A DNA stretch of 13,422 nucleotides from SIG636 sp045604285 (GCA_045604285.1 JAZUNS010000075.1:1-13422); one strand, 5' to 3'; counted from the stretch's first letter, positions 1 to 8,256 are shown. The notes: generated from the letters alone by a model not told the origin. Program-made: numbers and translations.

Positions 1-22
1 TGACAGGGTTTGTCATCAGCTT
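1..22. repeat. Partial copy of a dispersed palindromic repeat
   Basis: Read on the minus strand from position 22, this stretch contains GCTGATGACAAACC and matches 12864-12885 on the plus strand at 20 of 22 positions. The right-hand copy is a complete 14-bp-arm palindrome; here the outer arm is cut by the window edge. In both places the palindrome directly abuts a separate GC-rich hairpin, so the two copies look like the same two-part intergenic element in opposite orientations. A REP-like dispersed repeat is the simplest reading. Copy number in the genome cannot be seen here. Confidence 0.55.
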
Positions 23-50
23 GAAACCGTCACCGAAAGGTGACGGTTTC
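23..50. terminator. Hairpin just after the operon, possible bidirectional terminator
   Basis: Perfect 12-bp inverted repeat: GAAACCGTCACC (23-34) and GGTGACGGTTTC (39-50) with a 4-nt loop, which is GAAA (GNRA type) on the plus strand and TTTC on the minus strand. It begins 11 nt past the stop codon of the last operon gene, where a terminator is expected. The clearer T-rich run (TTATATTT, 51-58) follows on the plus strand. It may therefore also serve a convergent gene left of the window, and on the minus strand it may act mainly as a 3'-end stabilising stem. Confidence 0.55.
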
Positions 51-61
51 TTATATTTCTG

Positions 62-1792
62 TTAGTTTGCGTTATAAACGGCGCCGCGAATTTCAATCTC
101 GGTCAAAAAGAGGTTGGTTTCGCTGAAATAACGGAGCTGAATATAGCGTCCTTGGCAGGAATATACGGGCTGCCCGTGTATTCTGTAATCACCGTTAAAG
201 TCGAGGCCGGGGGTAGACATACTGCTGCAAGCCTCGAAGTTCTCACCGTCCTCGGAGGTAAACACCGCAACGCCCGTAAGATCGCTTACCATGGTATCGT
301 TTGATACGTAAGTTGTTACGATTTCGGAAACATCGTAGCTTTCGCCCAGGTCAAAGGTTACGGTGTGGTAACCGTTGGCGTAATAGTCGGTAGAGCTGGA
401 ATTAAACATAACGACTTCGTTGGTATTGTTGTAAGTTTCGGGATACGCGGAGCCGTCGTTAAGCACTCCGCTTGAGTAAAAAACCGATGCATCGGCCGTT
501 TCGGAGGGGATAGAGGTCTTGTAAACCGCACCCAATGCAACGTTTTCTATCTCGTAATAGCCCTGCTCGCTATTGTTTAAAGAGGAATCGCCATCGGACA
601 CGGTAGAGGAGCTTTCGCCGTCCTCTGCCCAGCCGAACGCTTCAAAGATGGGATCCACAACAAGGTCATCCACAAGGCTTGTAAAGGCGGGAACGTTGAA
701 ATAGCTGAGAACAAGGATAATAACAAGGCTGAAAAGTATAGTCTTTCTCCACGCCTTTTTCTTCTGCTTCATTATAGCCTTTTCTTCGTCCTCGTAATAT
801 GCGCTGAGGAAGGCATACTGCTTGGAGTTGTAAAGGGCGGAGATTTTATCCAACACTTCACGGAAGTTAAAATCTTCAACTGCAAAATACTGCTTTTTAA
901 CAGCGGGGACGCCATCGCACATTTCGTCGGTAACGGTGTGCTGTTTTGCAAGGTCGGGAACAACGGACTTGAGATACTCTCTAAGCTCGTCAAACTTGCC
1001 GCCATCCAGCGCCTTGATAGAGGAAGCAACGTTGCTTACACGCATACGGATGATTAAATAGTTAATATAGAATATTATGGTTTTTATTGCCTTGACAAGG
1101 CGAGGGATAAGAAGCACGAAAGCTGCGGCGTTAAATACCAGGTGCCACTTGTAGTTGCTTAAATACTCGGCATAGCCCTCGGTACCCCTTATGGCACCGA
1201 TAACGTTGGTTATAATATTCTTTTCGGTAACAAAGCTTACTATCAGCGCCAATATTGTAAACGCAAAGACGATTTTGATAATATTGGTTATGTGGAACAT
1301 AAGCTTGGGCTTGAAAACGCAGGGCTTTTCGTTTTTAAGGTCGCTTATCTGGTTGCTCTTTTTAAGAAGCTTTTCCTGACAGCTTATAGCAAAGCGATCC
1401 TCCTGACCCTTAACAACGCTTTCGATATACTTGTTTATCTCTTCCTGGGTTTCGTAGTCATCCTCGAAAAAGTCCTTAATAAAGCCAACGGGCAAAGCAA
1501 CGCCGTTATACTTAACAAAGAAATTTTCTACGTTTTTGGTGGTAATGTTTTTCTTGTTGCCCTTAATGCCGCGAACGATGCATTCAAAGGGGTTTGTGAT
1601 GATAAGGTTGGCAAATCTGTCGTAGGTGCTTTGGGTAACGCAACCTTCTTTTTTAATCTCGATTATAAGCTTTTGAACCTGCGGGTTTGCGCCGTCGTAC
1701 TCGTTCTTTTTTATTCTCTCAAACAGCCACTTATACGCTTCCTGCTGAACAAACGCCGTTATTCTTCTTGAGTTTGAATTCAAAGAATACAT
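62..1792 (-). CDS. Membrane protein with C-terminal extracellular F5/8 type C (discoidin) domain
   Basis: Last gene of the operon, 576 aa. Residues 1-160 are soluble and charged, with no fold I recognise. Hydrophobic segments lie near 168-188, 216-248 (long, possibly re-entrant) and 351-368; the last follows a KQKKKAWRK stretch, which by the positive-inside rule places the C-terminus outside. After a Ser/Asp-rich linker (390-410), residues 415-571 match the F5/8 type C / discoidin jelly-roll pattern: ENVALGAVY at the start, GVLNDG, a VTFDLGESYDVSEI strand, VFTSEDGENF, and closing GRYIQLRYF and LTEIEIRG. Such domains bind carbohydrates or other surface ligands. The ATG at 1792 is preceded in frame by a stop codon and by GGAGG (1804-1808) at a longish 11-nt spacing. 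The 59-nt gap from the preceding gene contains a TATAAT box (1825-1830) without a clear -35, so independent transcription is possible but weakly supported. Domain call firm; ligand unknown. Confidence 0.85.
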   Translation of the reverse strand: MYSLNSNSRRITAFVQQEAYKWLFERIKKNEYDGANPQVQKLIIEIKKEGCVTQSTYDRFANLIITNPFECIVRGIKGNKKNITTKNVENFFVKYNGVALPVGFIKDFFEDDYETQEEINKYIESVVKGQEDRFAISCQEKLLKKSNQISDLKNEKPCVFKPKLMFHITNIIKIVFAFTILALIVSFVTEKNIITNVIGAIRGTEGYAEYLSNYKWHLVFNAAAFVLLIPRLVKAIKTIIFYINYLIIRMRVSNVASSIKALDGGKFDELREYLKSVVPDLAKQHTVTDEMCDGVPAVKKQYFAVEDFNFREVLDKISALYNSKQYAFLSAYYEDEEKAIMKQKKKAWRKTILFSLVIILVLSYFNVPAFTSLVDDLVVDPIFEAFGWAEDGESSSTVSDGDSSLNNSEQGYYEIENVALGAVYKTSIPSETADASVFYSSGVLNDGSAYPETYNNTNEVVMFNSSSTDYYANGYHTVTFDLGESYDVSEIVTTYVSNDTMVSDLTGVAVFTSEDGENFEACSSMSTPGLDFNGDYRIHGQPVYSCQGRYIQLRYFSETNLFLTEIEIRGAVYNAN

Positions 1793-1851
1793 CTATTTGT
1801 ATGCCTCCGTTATTATTTTTATAAATTATAAACGCCGATTGTAGGGTGGGG

Positions 1852-4266
1852 TTAGTTACCGGTGTTGCCGCCCTGGTCAGTAGTTCCGCCGCCGTCGGCC
1901 GTGCCGGTGCTTTCGGAAGTGCCTGTGCTTTCGCTGCCGTCGGCAGTGCCGGTGCTTTCGTTACCGCCTGCGTTTTGGCTGCCGTCGGTAGTGCCGGTGC
2001 TTTCGGGAAGTGCGCTTTCTTCTTCGGATTCCTCAGTGCTTTCAACGCTTATTACAGAGCTTTCGTCGCCTGCTGCGTCATCCTTGCCGCCGATAAGATC
2101 AAGGGCAAAGACAACTGCCAATGCTATAGCGATAACTGCAACGGCAATTGCGCCCACAGCAATAAGGGTCTTGCTCTTTTCGCTTTTGGAGGGTAAATAC
2201 TTAATAACGCCGGTCTTAACAGCGTTTTTCATAGCGTTAAGCACCTGGCTGACTTTGCTGCCCTTTTCACAGCCCTGAGCTGCGTTTTTAATAAGCTCTT
2301 CAATAGCGGCTTGGTCGTCGGCACCCTTCTTAAGGCGCTTGTTCAATGCGCCGCAAACGGTACCGATATAAGCGTTAAGCTTAACGTTGCCCAGCTTTTC
2401 TATTCCGTTGGCATCAGCGGTGATAATAGCCAAAGCCTCTTTAACTGCGGAATTAAGGTCTTTGTAGCATCTGATTACAAAGGCGCTGCCTGCGCTGCTG
2501 TCACAAGCGGCAATAGACTTTGCAATAGCCTGCATCCTTTGGGCGTCGGCGGGAATGCTGTTTAACGTGGTAAGAACTGCGCCGTGTTCGTTGGCGTTGT
2601 ACGCCTTAAGCACGAACTTGGCAAAAAGGCTGTTTACCATAAAATGGTATTCTTTTTGATATCTGAAGGGTTCGCTGAACAGGTTACCTATTTTAATAAG
2701 GTCGTTTGTTGATTCAAGCTCGGAATCTATCTTAGCAAGGGTGGAAAGAACGGTTTCGTTGGGGTATCTGCCCTCACCGCCGCCACCGCCGAGCCTGAGC
2801 TTATCGTTATGCTCTTTCATGGTGTTTACTGTATACTCCTCTACGTATTTTTCAAGACTTATGTTTTTAGCTTTGTCGCCAAACTTTTCAAATGCAGCGT
2901 GTACGCCGGCTACTATCTTATTTTTAAGCTCTTCGGTTTCGGAAGGCTCGATAGGGCCGTAGGCAGTAATGGTAGCGGTAATCATATGCTCTGCCTTGGC
3001 GCGCATCTGAGCATAGGTCTCAAGACGTGCAAAGAGGAATTTTAAGTAAATAGGCTCTGCTATGCTGCTGTAAAAATACTTTTCGTAAACCTTAAGGTTT
3101 CCGTCCTTAAGTGCCGCATCTACGGTTTGAACTGCGTTCTTAACGGCTGAGGCATTATCTACGGTTATAACAAGGTTTTCGCAGGCTTTTGTAATGCGGT
3201 TGATAATAAGCTTTTTGCCCACGTCGTCATCGGAGAACAGCATTACCTTATAGATAAACAGGCTGTTTGCCGAAAGGATCTTTGCGGGGTCGAATACATC
3301 GTCATCTGCAAATACAAAGCGGCTTTCAAGCTCCCCGGTGTTGGTGTAAAGCTTGGAAAGGGTTTGGCCGAACTTGCAAACCTGGTCTTTCGTTTCGGGG
3401 TATGCCTTTACAAGGAAACCGTCAACGATTTTTTCCAAGCGCTTAAGGTCGGTAAGTGCGTAATAAAAGTCCTCTACGTTTTGCTTTTTGTAGGTGGAGG
3501 AATAGCCGCACATTATATGCTCGTAATTTTTGAAAACGCCGGGCCTGGGAAGCACTTTTTCCACAAAATCGTCAAACACGTTTCTTTCTGCACGGGGCTT
3601 AAAGTCAGAGCCGTCGATGTTCATGTAAGGCTCTTTTACCTCTGCCACCATGGATTTGGGAACGATGCGAAGCAAAACCTCTACATTGCCCACGTCAACC
3701 ACTGCGGTAAGGTAGGAAACCGCCTTGCGGAGGGAGGGGGTGAGGGACTTGAATATCTCTTTTATTGCGCAACGGGCAAGGTCATCGCTGTACTTATCGT
3801 CATCAATAACCAAAAGCACCTTGTTTTTTTGGTAAAGGTTTACGAGAACCTCGTGAAGGACCTGAGGCGCAATAACGCTGTTATCCGAAGCTGCAAGCTG
3901 GTCATTAAAGCCTATCTCCACGGTGCCGCCGCTGCCGTCACGAAGCTCGTCAAAACGTGCCTGGTCAACGTAGGTGGCGAAAATATCTTTAAGCATATCG
4001 CCGTTAAGATACTTTGCTTCGTCCGCCTCACGGGTGAAGGCGTGGGTAAAATAACAGCTTCTGGGTATGCTTTTATCTTTTCTTATGCAAAAGAACATGG
4101 AATTGCCGGAGTTGCTGCCGTAGGTTAAGTAACCCAGCGTATTGTATTTTTCGTTGGGGACTATAGAAAATCTCAAAAGTGAGTTTTGCTTTTGAGCTTC
4201 GGCAACAGTACCGTCAGTATAAATAACAGCATAACTTGAACGGTTATCGCCAAAAATATATTGCAT
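1852..4266 (-). CDS. GAP1-like GTPase-associated protein with C-terminal membrane anchor
   Basis: 804 aa. The N-terminus has the pattern I associate with GTPase-associated protein 1 (GAP1-N) domains: a YIFGD opening at 3-7, FSIVPN at 33-38, then the FTHAF block at 73-77, with an alpha/beta region to about 230. The middle (about 230-690) is mainly helical and charged, with GGGGGEGR as a linker. One hydrophobic helix lies near 700-724, preceded by a Lys/Ser-rich stretch and followed by an acidic Ser/Thr/Gly/Glu tail (726-804). This predicts a large cytoplasmic part with the short tail outside. The tail contains three 15-residue repeats starting ESTGT. The ATG at 4266 has AAGGAGG six nt upstream, and the previous gene's TAA stop (4278-4280) is part of that site, implying coupled expression. 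It lies next to the GTPase gene, as GAP1 proteins usually do. The GAP1 call comes from motif reading, not from a profile search. Confidence 0.65.
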   Translation of the reverse strand: MQYIFGDNRSSYAVIYTDGTVAEAQKQNSLLRFSIVPNEKYNTLGYLTYGSNSGNSMFFCIRKDKSIPRSCYFTHAFTREADEAKYLNGDMLKDIFATYVDQARFDELRDGSGGTVEIGFNDQLAASDNSVIAPQVLHEVLVNLYQKNKVLLVIDDDKYSDDLARCAIKEIFKSLTPSLRKAVSYLTAVVDVGNVEVLLRIVPKSMVAEVKEPYMNIDGSDFKPRAERNVFDDFVEKVLPRPGVFKNYEHIMCGYSSTYKKQNVEDFYYALTDLKRLEKIVDGFLVKAYPETKDQVCKFGQTLSKLYTNTGELESRFVFADDDVFDPAKILSANSLFIYKVMLFSDDDVGKKLIINRITKACENLVITVDNASAVKNAVQTVDAALKDGNLKVYEKYFYSSIAEPIYLKFLFARLETYAQMRAKAEHMITATITAYGPIEPSETEELKNKIVAGVHAAFEKFGDKAKNISLEKYVEEYTVNTMKEHNDKLRLGGGGGEGRYPNETVLSTLAKIDSELESTNDLIKIGNLFSEPFRYQKEYHFMVNSLFAKFVLKAYNANEHGAVLTTLNSIPADAQRMQAIAKSIAACDSSAGSAFVIRCYKDLNSAVKEALAIITADANGIEKLGNVKLNAYIGTVCGALNKRLKKGADDQAAIEELIKNAAQGCEKGSKVSQVLNAMKNAVKTGVIKYLPSKSEKSKTLIAVGAIAVAVIAIALAVVFALDLIGGKDDAAGDESSVISVESTEESEEESALPESTGTTDGSQNAGGNESTGTADGSESTGTSESTGTADGGGTTDQGGNTGN
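1891..2025. repeat. Three in-frame 45-bp tandem repeats in the GAP1-like gene
   Basis: Three units of 45 bp (1891-1935, 1936-1980, 1981-2025), each sharing a core such as GTGCCGGTGCTTTCG on the plus strand. They encode 15-residue units beginning ESTGT on the minus strand. The first 25 bp of each unit are nearly identical and the rest is looser. The period is a multiple of three, so gain or loss of units would change tail length without a frameshift. Confidence 0.8.
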
Positions 4267-4277
4267 ACTCTTCCTCC

Positions 4278-5840
4278 TTACTTAGTTCTCTTTTTAACAA
4301 GCGGGATATCGGTTTGAATTATTTTAAGAAGAGGCAGACCGGAAAGGCAACCGCGGTGGATAACCACGCCGTCGGAAATATTATCGGTTGCGCCGTAAGG
4401 AGCTACGGGCATAAACATCTTTTGTACGTGATTAGCCGTAACCACCTTGGAAAGCCCCTGCATAAGTGCGGGATTTTGTACTGCTATGTAGCCATCCTTA
4501 ATGGTGCGCTCGATAGCGTCAAACTGGTCTTTTTGCCACTGACCGTTGTTATAAAAATCAATTTCGGGCTTGCCGCGGAACTGCTCGTAAACGGGGGCGG
4601 TGTTTGCGTTTTGGGTAAGCTTATCCGCCTTATTTACTACAAACAGCATGCTGCGAAGCTTTGCGCCGTTCTTTTCAAGATAATTAAGATGGTAAGCAAG
4701 GCGAGCGCTAAGGCGCTGGGAAGCAAAGCTTACACGTTCTTCGCCGTCACCAAGGCTGTCGTCTATCTGGGAAGGCTCAAGGAAGAACAGAATATGTCTT
4801 GCATAGGCAAGTACACGCTTTTGGCTGAAGATGAAGTCTTCGTTGCTGCTGTTAACGTCATCAATGAATTTTTCACCGGGCCAGTCGATAAAGGAATAGA
4901 TTACGTCGCCCACACGAAGGTTGAGAATAGGAATATCCTTAAAGTCGGTCTTAATGGGGGGCTCGCCCTTTTCAAAGCGACGGATGTTCTTTTCAAACGC
5001 CTCAAGGTTTAGGTCGTTGGTAAGGATGCTGGTGCTGGCTATGCCGCTTTCTGCCGTAAAGGGCTCGTAACGGGTGGCGGTGTGGAACATTGCCAACAAG
5101 AAGGAGGTTTTACCCGCAAAGTGAGAGCCCAAAAGTACAACGGGCATCATCTTATAGTAGCCGAATTCGTTAGGAAGCTGTACACCGCAGGTACGGCAGC
5201 ACTTTTTGATTGCCACGGGAAGACCGAAGCCGTCCTGAACAAACAAAATGTCGGGCACGTGATAACCGTTGCGTTCTTCGCTATAGCAACGAAGCCTAAG
5301 GGTTATTTGGTTATCGGACATACGGGTGTTATTTATATGCACCAGTATTTTTATTGCGGTTTGAACGTTGTTATCGTTAATATCAAAGTAGCCGCCGGTT
5401 TCTTTGGAGATATCAAAGAACGCCATGTAAAGCTCACGCAGGATCTTTGCCTGGGTGGCGGTGCAGGTGTACTTATCGCCGATGCTGCTTGCGTTTTGGG
5501 CAGAAAGCTCGAAGAAGAAATGCTCCATATCGGCAACTTTTTTGCCTATTTTTTCGCAGATATAGTTAAAAAGGGTATCTGCGGTAACAACGTAGGGATA
5601 AAGCGGATCCAATGCGCTGGGGCCCATGGGGTTTTCCCACGCCAGGGGAACGTCGTTCCCCTCCTCGGAGGAGTGAAGGATGCTGTCCTCGTCGGCGTAA
5701 AACTTAAACTTTACCGCCAAAACGTCTTCTTCGTCATCGGTAGATTCGTGGAGAAGAGGGGTTATGTATTTAGATAAGTCAAAGGCAACGTCGCTGGCCA
5801 GGAAGCGGTCACCGCAATCGGGACAAATAATGTCGTGCAT
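4278..5840 (-). CDS. P-loop GTPase (TRAFAC-like, DO-GTPase2 type) with split zinc ribbon
   Basis: 520 aa. GTPase motifs in order: P-loop GSHFAGKTSF at 238-247, G3 DWPGE at 319-323 after a hydrophobic strand, G4 NKAD at 403-406 after MLFVVNKAD, and a possible G5 around VAPYG at 479-483. All catalytic-site signatures are intact. Two CxxC knuckles, CPDC at 6-9 and CRTC at 215-218, would make one treble-clef or zinc-ribbon site split by about 205 residues of insert. Zinc-ribbon plus GTPase is the layout I associate with the double-GTPase 2 / TRAFAC-clade proteins found beside GAP1 genes. The second GTPase-like unit of a double GTPase is not obvious; the 10-213 insert has no P-loop. The ATG at 5840 follows AAGGAGA. 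The gap to the next gene is 11 nt, and 37 nt separate it from the previous one. Likely cytoplasmic and the energy-using switch of the system. Confidence 0.8.
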   Translation of the reverse strand: MHDIICPDCGDRFLASDVAFDLSKYITPLLHESTDDEEDVLAVKFKFYADEDSILHSSEEGNDVPLAWENPMGPSALDPLYPYVVTADTLFNYICEKIGKKVADMEHFFFELSAQNASSIGDKYTCTATQAKILRELYMAFFDISKETGGYFDINDNNVQTAIKILVHINNTRMSDNQITLRLRCYSEERNGYHVPDILFVQDGFGLPVAIKKCCRTCGVQLPNEFGYYKMMPVVLLGSHFAGKTSFLLAMFHTATRYEPFTAESGIASTSILTNDLNLEAFEKNIRRFEKGEPPIKTDFKDIPILNLRVGDVIYSFIDWPGEKFIDDVNSSNEDFIFSQKRVLAYARHILFFLEPSQIDDSLGDGEERVSFASQRLSARLAYHLNYLEKNGAKLRSMLFVVNKADKLTQNANTAPVYEQFRGKPEIDFYNNGQWQKDQFDAIERTIKDGYIAVQNPALMQGLSKVVTANHVQKMFMPVAPYGATDNISDGVVIHRGCLSGLPLLKIIQTDIPLVKKRTK

Positions 5841-5877
5841 AATAAAGTTCTCCTTATCGTTATATTAGCTGAAAATT

Positions 5878-6549
5878 TTATATAAAATCCGTAATGTACT
5901 TAACGGAAATCTTATCCGCGCCGTACTTAGCAACCTTATCCGAGATATAGTATTCCGAATAATTTTTGGGGATCATGGAATAGGTGGTTTTGCCGCCATC
6001 GTTTATTATAAGCACCTTTTGGCGATCGTCGCCGCCGATGCCGTTAAGCGTGGGCGTGCTGTCACCAAACAGGCCGAAAAGCTTTTTGGGCTGGCTTATG
6101 TTAAAGCCGATAACGTCGGTGCTTTTTGCCGCAACCACGTCGCTTACAAACTTTTCACCGTCGTAAACGCAAACCAAAAAGATCTTGGTCTTAGCCTCGT
6201 AGGGGAAGCGCATGGGCTGCTGGCGGTTTATGGCGTCACCGTTGTGAAAGCTTACGGTGTTATAATAGCTGTTGCCCAGATGGGAGGGGTTTTGATGATA
6301 CAGCTTAAAGATGTTGTCGTAATCGGGAGAGGTAAAGTTTACCACGTTTTTGTCAAACCAATCGAGTATCTCCTGCTTACGGAAAAGGAAGTTTTTAAGG
6401 AGCTGTTCCTGCTCTACCCCACAGCAAAAGACCTTACAAGTGGGTGCTTCGGTAGCGGTCTGACCGAAAACCCAAGACCAATTTACGTAAATCGTACACG
6501 CCTTGTTTTCTTCGTCAATACCGGCTTTTACGTTAACTCTATCAAACAT
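5878..6549 (-). CDS. Unrecognised beta-rich protein
   Basis: 223 aa from the ATG at 6549. I do not recognise a family. The composition is soluble, with alternating hydrophobic strands (ACTIYVNWSWVFG near 17-29, CKVFCCG, TKIFLVCVYDG, KVLIINDGG) and no signal peptide or membrane helix. This suggests a mostly beta cytoplasmic domain, perhaps a sandwich at the N-terminus. A GTG at 6561 is in frame, but the ATG at 6549 sits correctly behind AGGTGG. The start overlaps the end of the preceding gene by 8 nt (ATGTTTGA, with TGA as that gene's stop), so translation is probably coupled and the two products probably work together in fixed ratio. A run of four cysteines (38-46 region and the CVYDG strand) shows no clear metal-site spacing. 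Confidence 0.8.
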   Translation of the reverse strand: MFDRVNVKAGIDEENKACTIYVNWSWVFGQTATEAPTCKVFCCGVEQEQLLKNFLFRKQEILDWFDKNVVNFTSPDYDNIFKLYHQNPSHLGNSYYNTVSFHNGDAINRQQPMRFPYEAKTKIFLVCVYDGEKFVSDVVAAKSTDVIGFNISQPKKLFGLFGDSTPTLNGIGGDDRQKVLIINDGGKTTYSMIPKNYSEYYISDKVAKYGADKISVKYITDFI

Positions 6550-8203
6550 TTGCCACCTCACGAATATTAAAGTGTAAGTACTTGCCTATTATCTGCTTAA
6601 TAAACGTAGTATAGCCGCCGTTGCCGGTGACTATCTCGTTCTGTACAAGGGTGCTGAAGCCGGGGGTGCTGTTAAGGCTTAACAGATGGCTCATGTCCAC
6701 GTCGCCTGCGTCCTTGCCGGCGTTTTCGGGTTCCTTATACATAGCGGCTATCTCGCTGCAAAGGGCTTGGTTGTTGCAGGCGTCAAAGATAGCGGAGGCG
6801 GGATAGCTGCGCACGGCATCCGGGTCGGTGGAAACCGCCTTGCGTATCTGCAGCTCTCGCTTAATGCGGATAAGCTCGTTATTAAGATTGCTTGCCTTGG
6901 CGCAGGCTTCTGCAAATACTTCCTTATGGTTCTTTACGTAGTTGCATACTTCGGCCCAAAACTCGCAGCACTTTTGCAGATCGTAATACTTAATATAGTC
7001 GGACACGTAATGCTCAAGATCCTCGGCGTAGCTGTCGTTATCGGCGTTTTGCTCCACATAATTCATCATTTTCTGTCTTGCGCCGCTAAACTCACGGTCA
7101 AAAGCGGAGCAATAGGTATCGAGAAAACGGCAAACGTCGCCAAACAGGTCAACGCTGTGATAGCCTGCGGCACGCTCAAACAAAGCCCGTGCAACGTTGC
7201 TTACAACGGCGTCATTAATTGCGGAGGGCATCATGGAAAGGGTAACCTTAAAGGAAAGCTCTACGGTCTTTACGCCGTCGCTGCCGAAAAGACAGCCGAA
7301 ATAATCCTTAAGGGTATAGCCGTCGTACTTGGGCGGCTGCTTTTCCACACGAGGAATGCGGTCCACCGTTTGCAACAGCAGGTCACGCATACCGGATTTG
7401 TTTTTATCCTCTGCCATGCCGGTGTAAAGCTCGCCGCAAAGCTTGGTATAATCCTCTTCGCTAAAGGTCTTTGCCTTATCGCAAAGCAGGGCTACGTAGT
7501 TGCGCAAATGGTCCATTTTGGGGTTGCTGAAGGTGCAGCCGAGGCTTGACCAAAAAACGGGGTTTTTGGCACGGATAGCGTCGGCACCCTGGGTAGGAAG
7601 CCCTGCCAAAGCGCTGTTAAGGGTTTGGTTGCAGGCTTGCTCGTCCCTGCGAAGCTTGCTGTACAGCTCCTTAGAGCTGTGCAAAAGCACCACGCCGCAA
7701 AGGCCGTCGCCAAGCACCTTTTCACGGTAGGGCTGTTTGTTATAGATATACAAGATCTCGTCGGAACGAACCTCGTTTTCAAGGCTTGCCAAAAGATTTT
7801 TAACGCCGGAGAGGTCGTCGGGCAGAACAGCCACCAGCGCCAAGGTGTCGCCGGGCTTTTTATACTCCCTTACTATTTGCAAATAGTCCTTTGCAAGGGC
7901 TTCGTTGTAGCCGTTCTTAACAAAATCCATTAAATATACGTAGGCGCTGTTGACCTTTACGGCATACTCCTGCCCCATTGTCATGATCCGGGTGCGGAAA
8001 GCATCCACGTCGGGGGAGTCGAAAACGGGAATTTCTATGTAATAAGAATCGCCCATATGCATACGACGCTGGCTATCGAAGGAGGGGTAATACTCGGCAT
8101 CGCCCACGGTATTTACCAAAACGGTTAAAAAATAATTATCGGGGTCGAAAAGCCCGTCGGTAGTTGCAAACACTTTGTTAAATAAAGAATTATAGTCGAA
8201 CAT
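6542..8203 (-). CDS. Unrecognised operon protein, alpha/beta N-terminus with helical C-terminus
   Basis: 553 aa from the ATG at 8203. No family is recognised. Residues 1-190 look alpha/beta, with strands such as NYFLTVLVNTVG, SYYIEIPVF, TLALVAVLPDD and GLCGVVLLHSS; no P-loop, NKxD or other nucleotide motif is visible. Residues 190-553 are predominantly helical and charged, with scattered Cys and Tyr, resembling a scaffold or adaptor. No signal peptide or membrane helix. In-frame TTG at 8218 was rejected because the Shine-Dalgarno GGAG (8209-8212) would then lie inside the gene. Its 3' end overlaps gene 4 by 8 nt. It is the first gene after the hairpin and palindrome of 8217-8292, so it may head a second transcriptional unit that also carries the GTPase and GAP1-like genes. 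A degenerate nucleotide-binding fold at the N-terminus is possible but not shown. Confidence 0.8.
   Translation of the reverse strand: MFDYNSLFNKVFATTDGLFDPDNYFLTVLVNTVGDAEYYPSFDSQRRMHMGDSYYIEIPVFDSPDVDAFRTRIMTMGQEYAVKVNSAYVYLMDFVKNGYNEALAKDYLQIVREYKKPGDTLALVAVLPDDLSGVKNLLASLENEVRSDEILYIYNKQPYREKVLGDGLCGVVLLHSSKELYSKLRRDEQACNQTLNSALAGLPTQGADAIRAKNPVFWSSLGCTFSNPKMDHLRNYVALLCDKAKTFSEEDYTKLCGELYTGMAEDKNKSGMRDLLLQTVDRIPRVEKQPPKYDGYTLKDYFGCLFGSDGVKTVELSFKVTLSMMPSAINDAVVSNVARALFERAAGYHSVDLFGDVCRFLDTYCSAFDREFSGARQKMMNYVEQNADNDSYAEDLEHYVSDYIKYYDLQKCCEFWAEVCNYVKNHKEVFAEACAKASNLNNELIRIKRELQIRKAVSTDPDAVRSYPASAIFDACNNQALCSEIAAMYKEPENAGKDAGDVDMSHLLSLNSTPGFSTLVQNEIVTGNGGYTTFIKQIIGKYLHFNIREVANV
6553..6558 (-). 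promoter_or_regulatory. Ribosome binding site choosing the ATG of gene 4
   Basis: AGGTGG on the minus strand, 3 nt before the ATG at 6549 when measured from the last G, or 6 nt from the AGG core. It lies within the last codons of the preceding gene. It favours the ATG at 6549 over the in-frame GTG at 6561, which would place this site inside the coding region. Confidence 0.6.
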
Positions 8204-8208
8204 ACAAT

Positions 8209-8212
8209 CTCC
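8209..8212 (-). promoter_or_regulatory. Ribosome binding site choosing the ATG of gene 3
   Basis: GGAG on the minus strand, 5 nt before the ATG at 8203. It argues against the in-frame TTG at 8218, which would lie upstream of this site. Confidence 0.65.
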
Positions 8213-8216
8213 AAAC

Positions 8217-8256
8217 AATGAAATTTCATTAAGATGGGTTACAACAAATTACGCAA
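8217..8256 (-). promoter_or_regulatory. Candidate internal promoter with 14-bp palindromic operator
   Basis: AATGAAATTTCATT (8217-8230) is a perfect 14-bp palindrome in the leader of gene 3. On the minus strand a weak sigma-A-like pair overlaps it: TTGCGT (8251-8256), a 17-nt spacer, then CTTAAT (8228-8233). The boxes match the consensus at only 3 of 6 and 4 of 6 positions, so the promoter is tentative. The palindrome is exact and lies where a repressor would block either initiation or elongation into gene 3. Confidence 0.35.

Noticed and set aside
1891..2025. Possible CRISPR-like array
   Set aside because: The three regular units lie inside a coding region, are in frame, have no unique spacers and encode a low-complexity protein tail.
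3364..5777. Plus-strand open frames of 230-260 codons opposite the GAP1-like and GTPase genes
   Set aside because: They lie antisense to genes with clear motifs and good Shine-Dalgarno sites, and their own translations show no family pattern.
6550..6561. GTG start of gene 4 at 6561
   Set aside because: AGGTGG lies after this GTG and before the ATG at 6549.
8204..8218. Extended start of gene 3 at TTG 8218
   Set aside because: GGAG at 8209-8212 is correctly placed for the ATG at 8203 and would be internal to the longer form.
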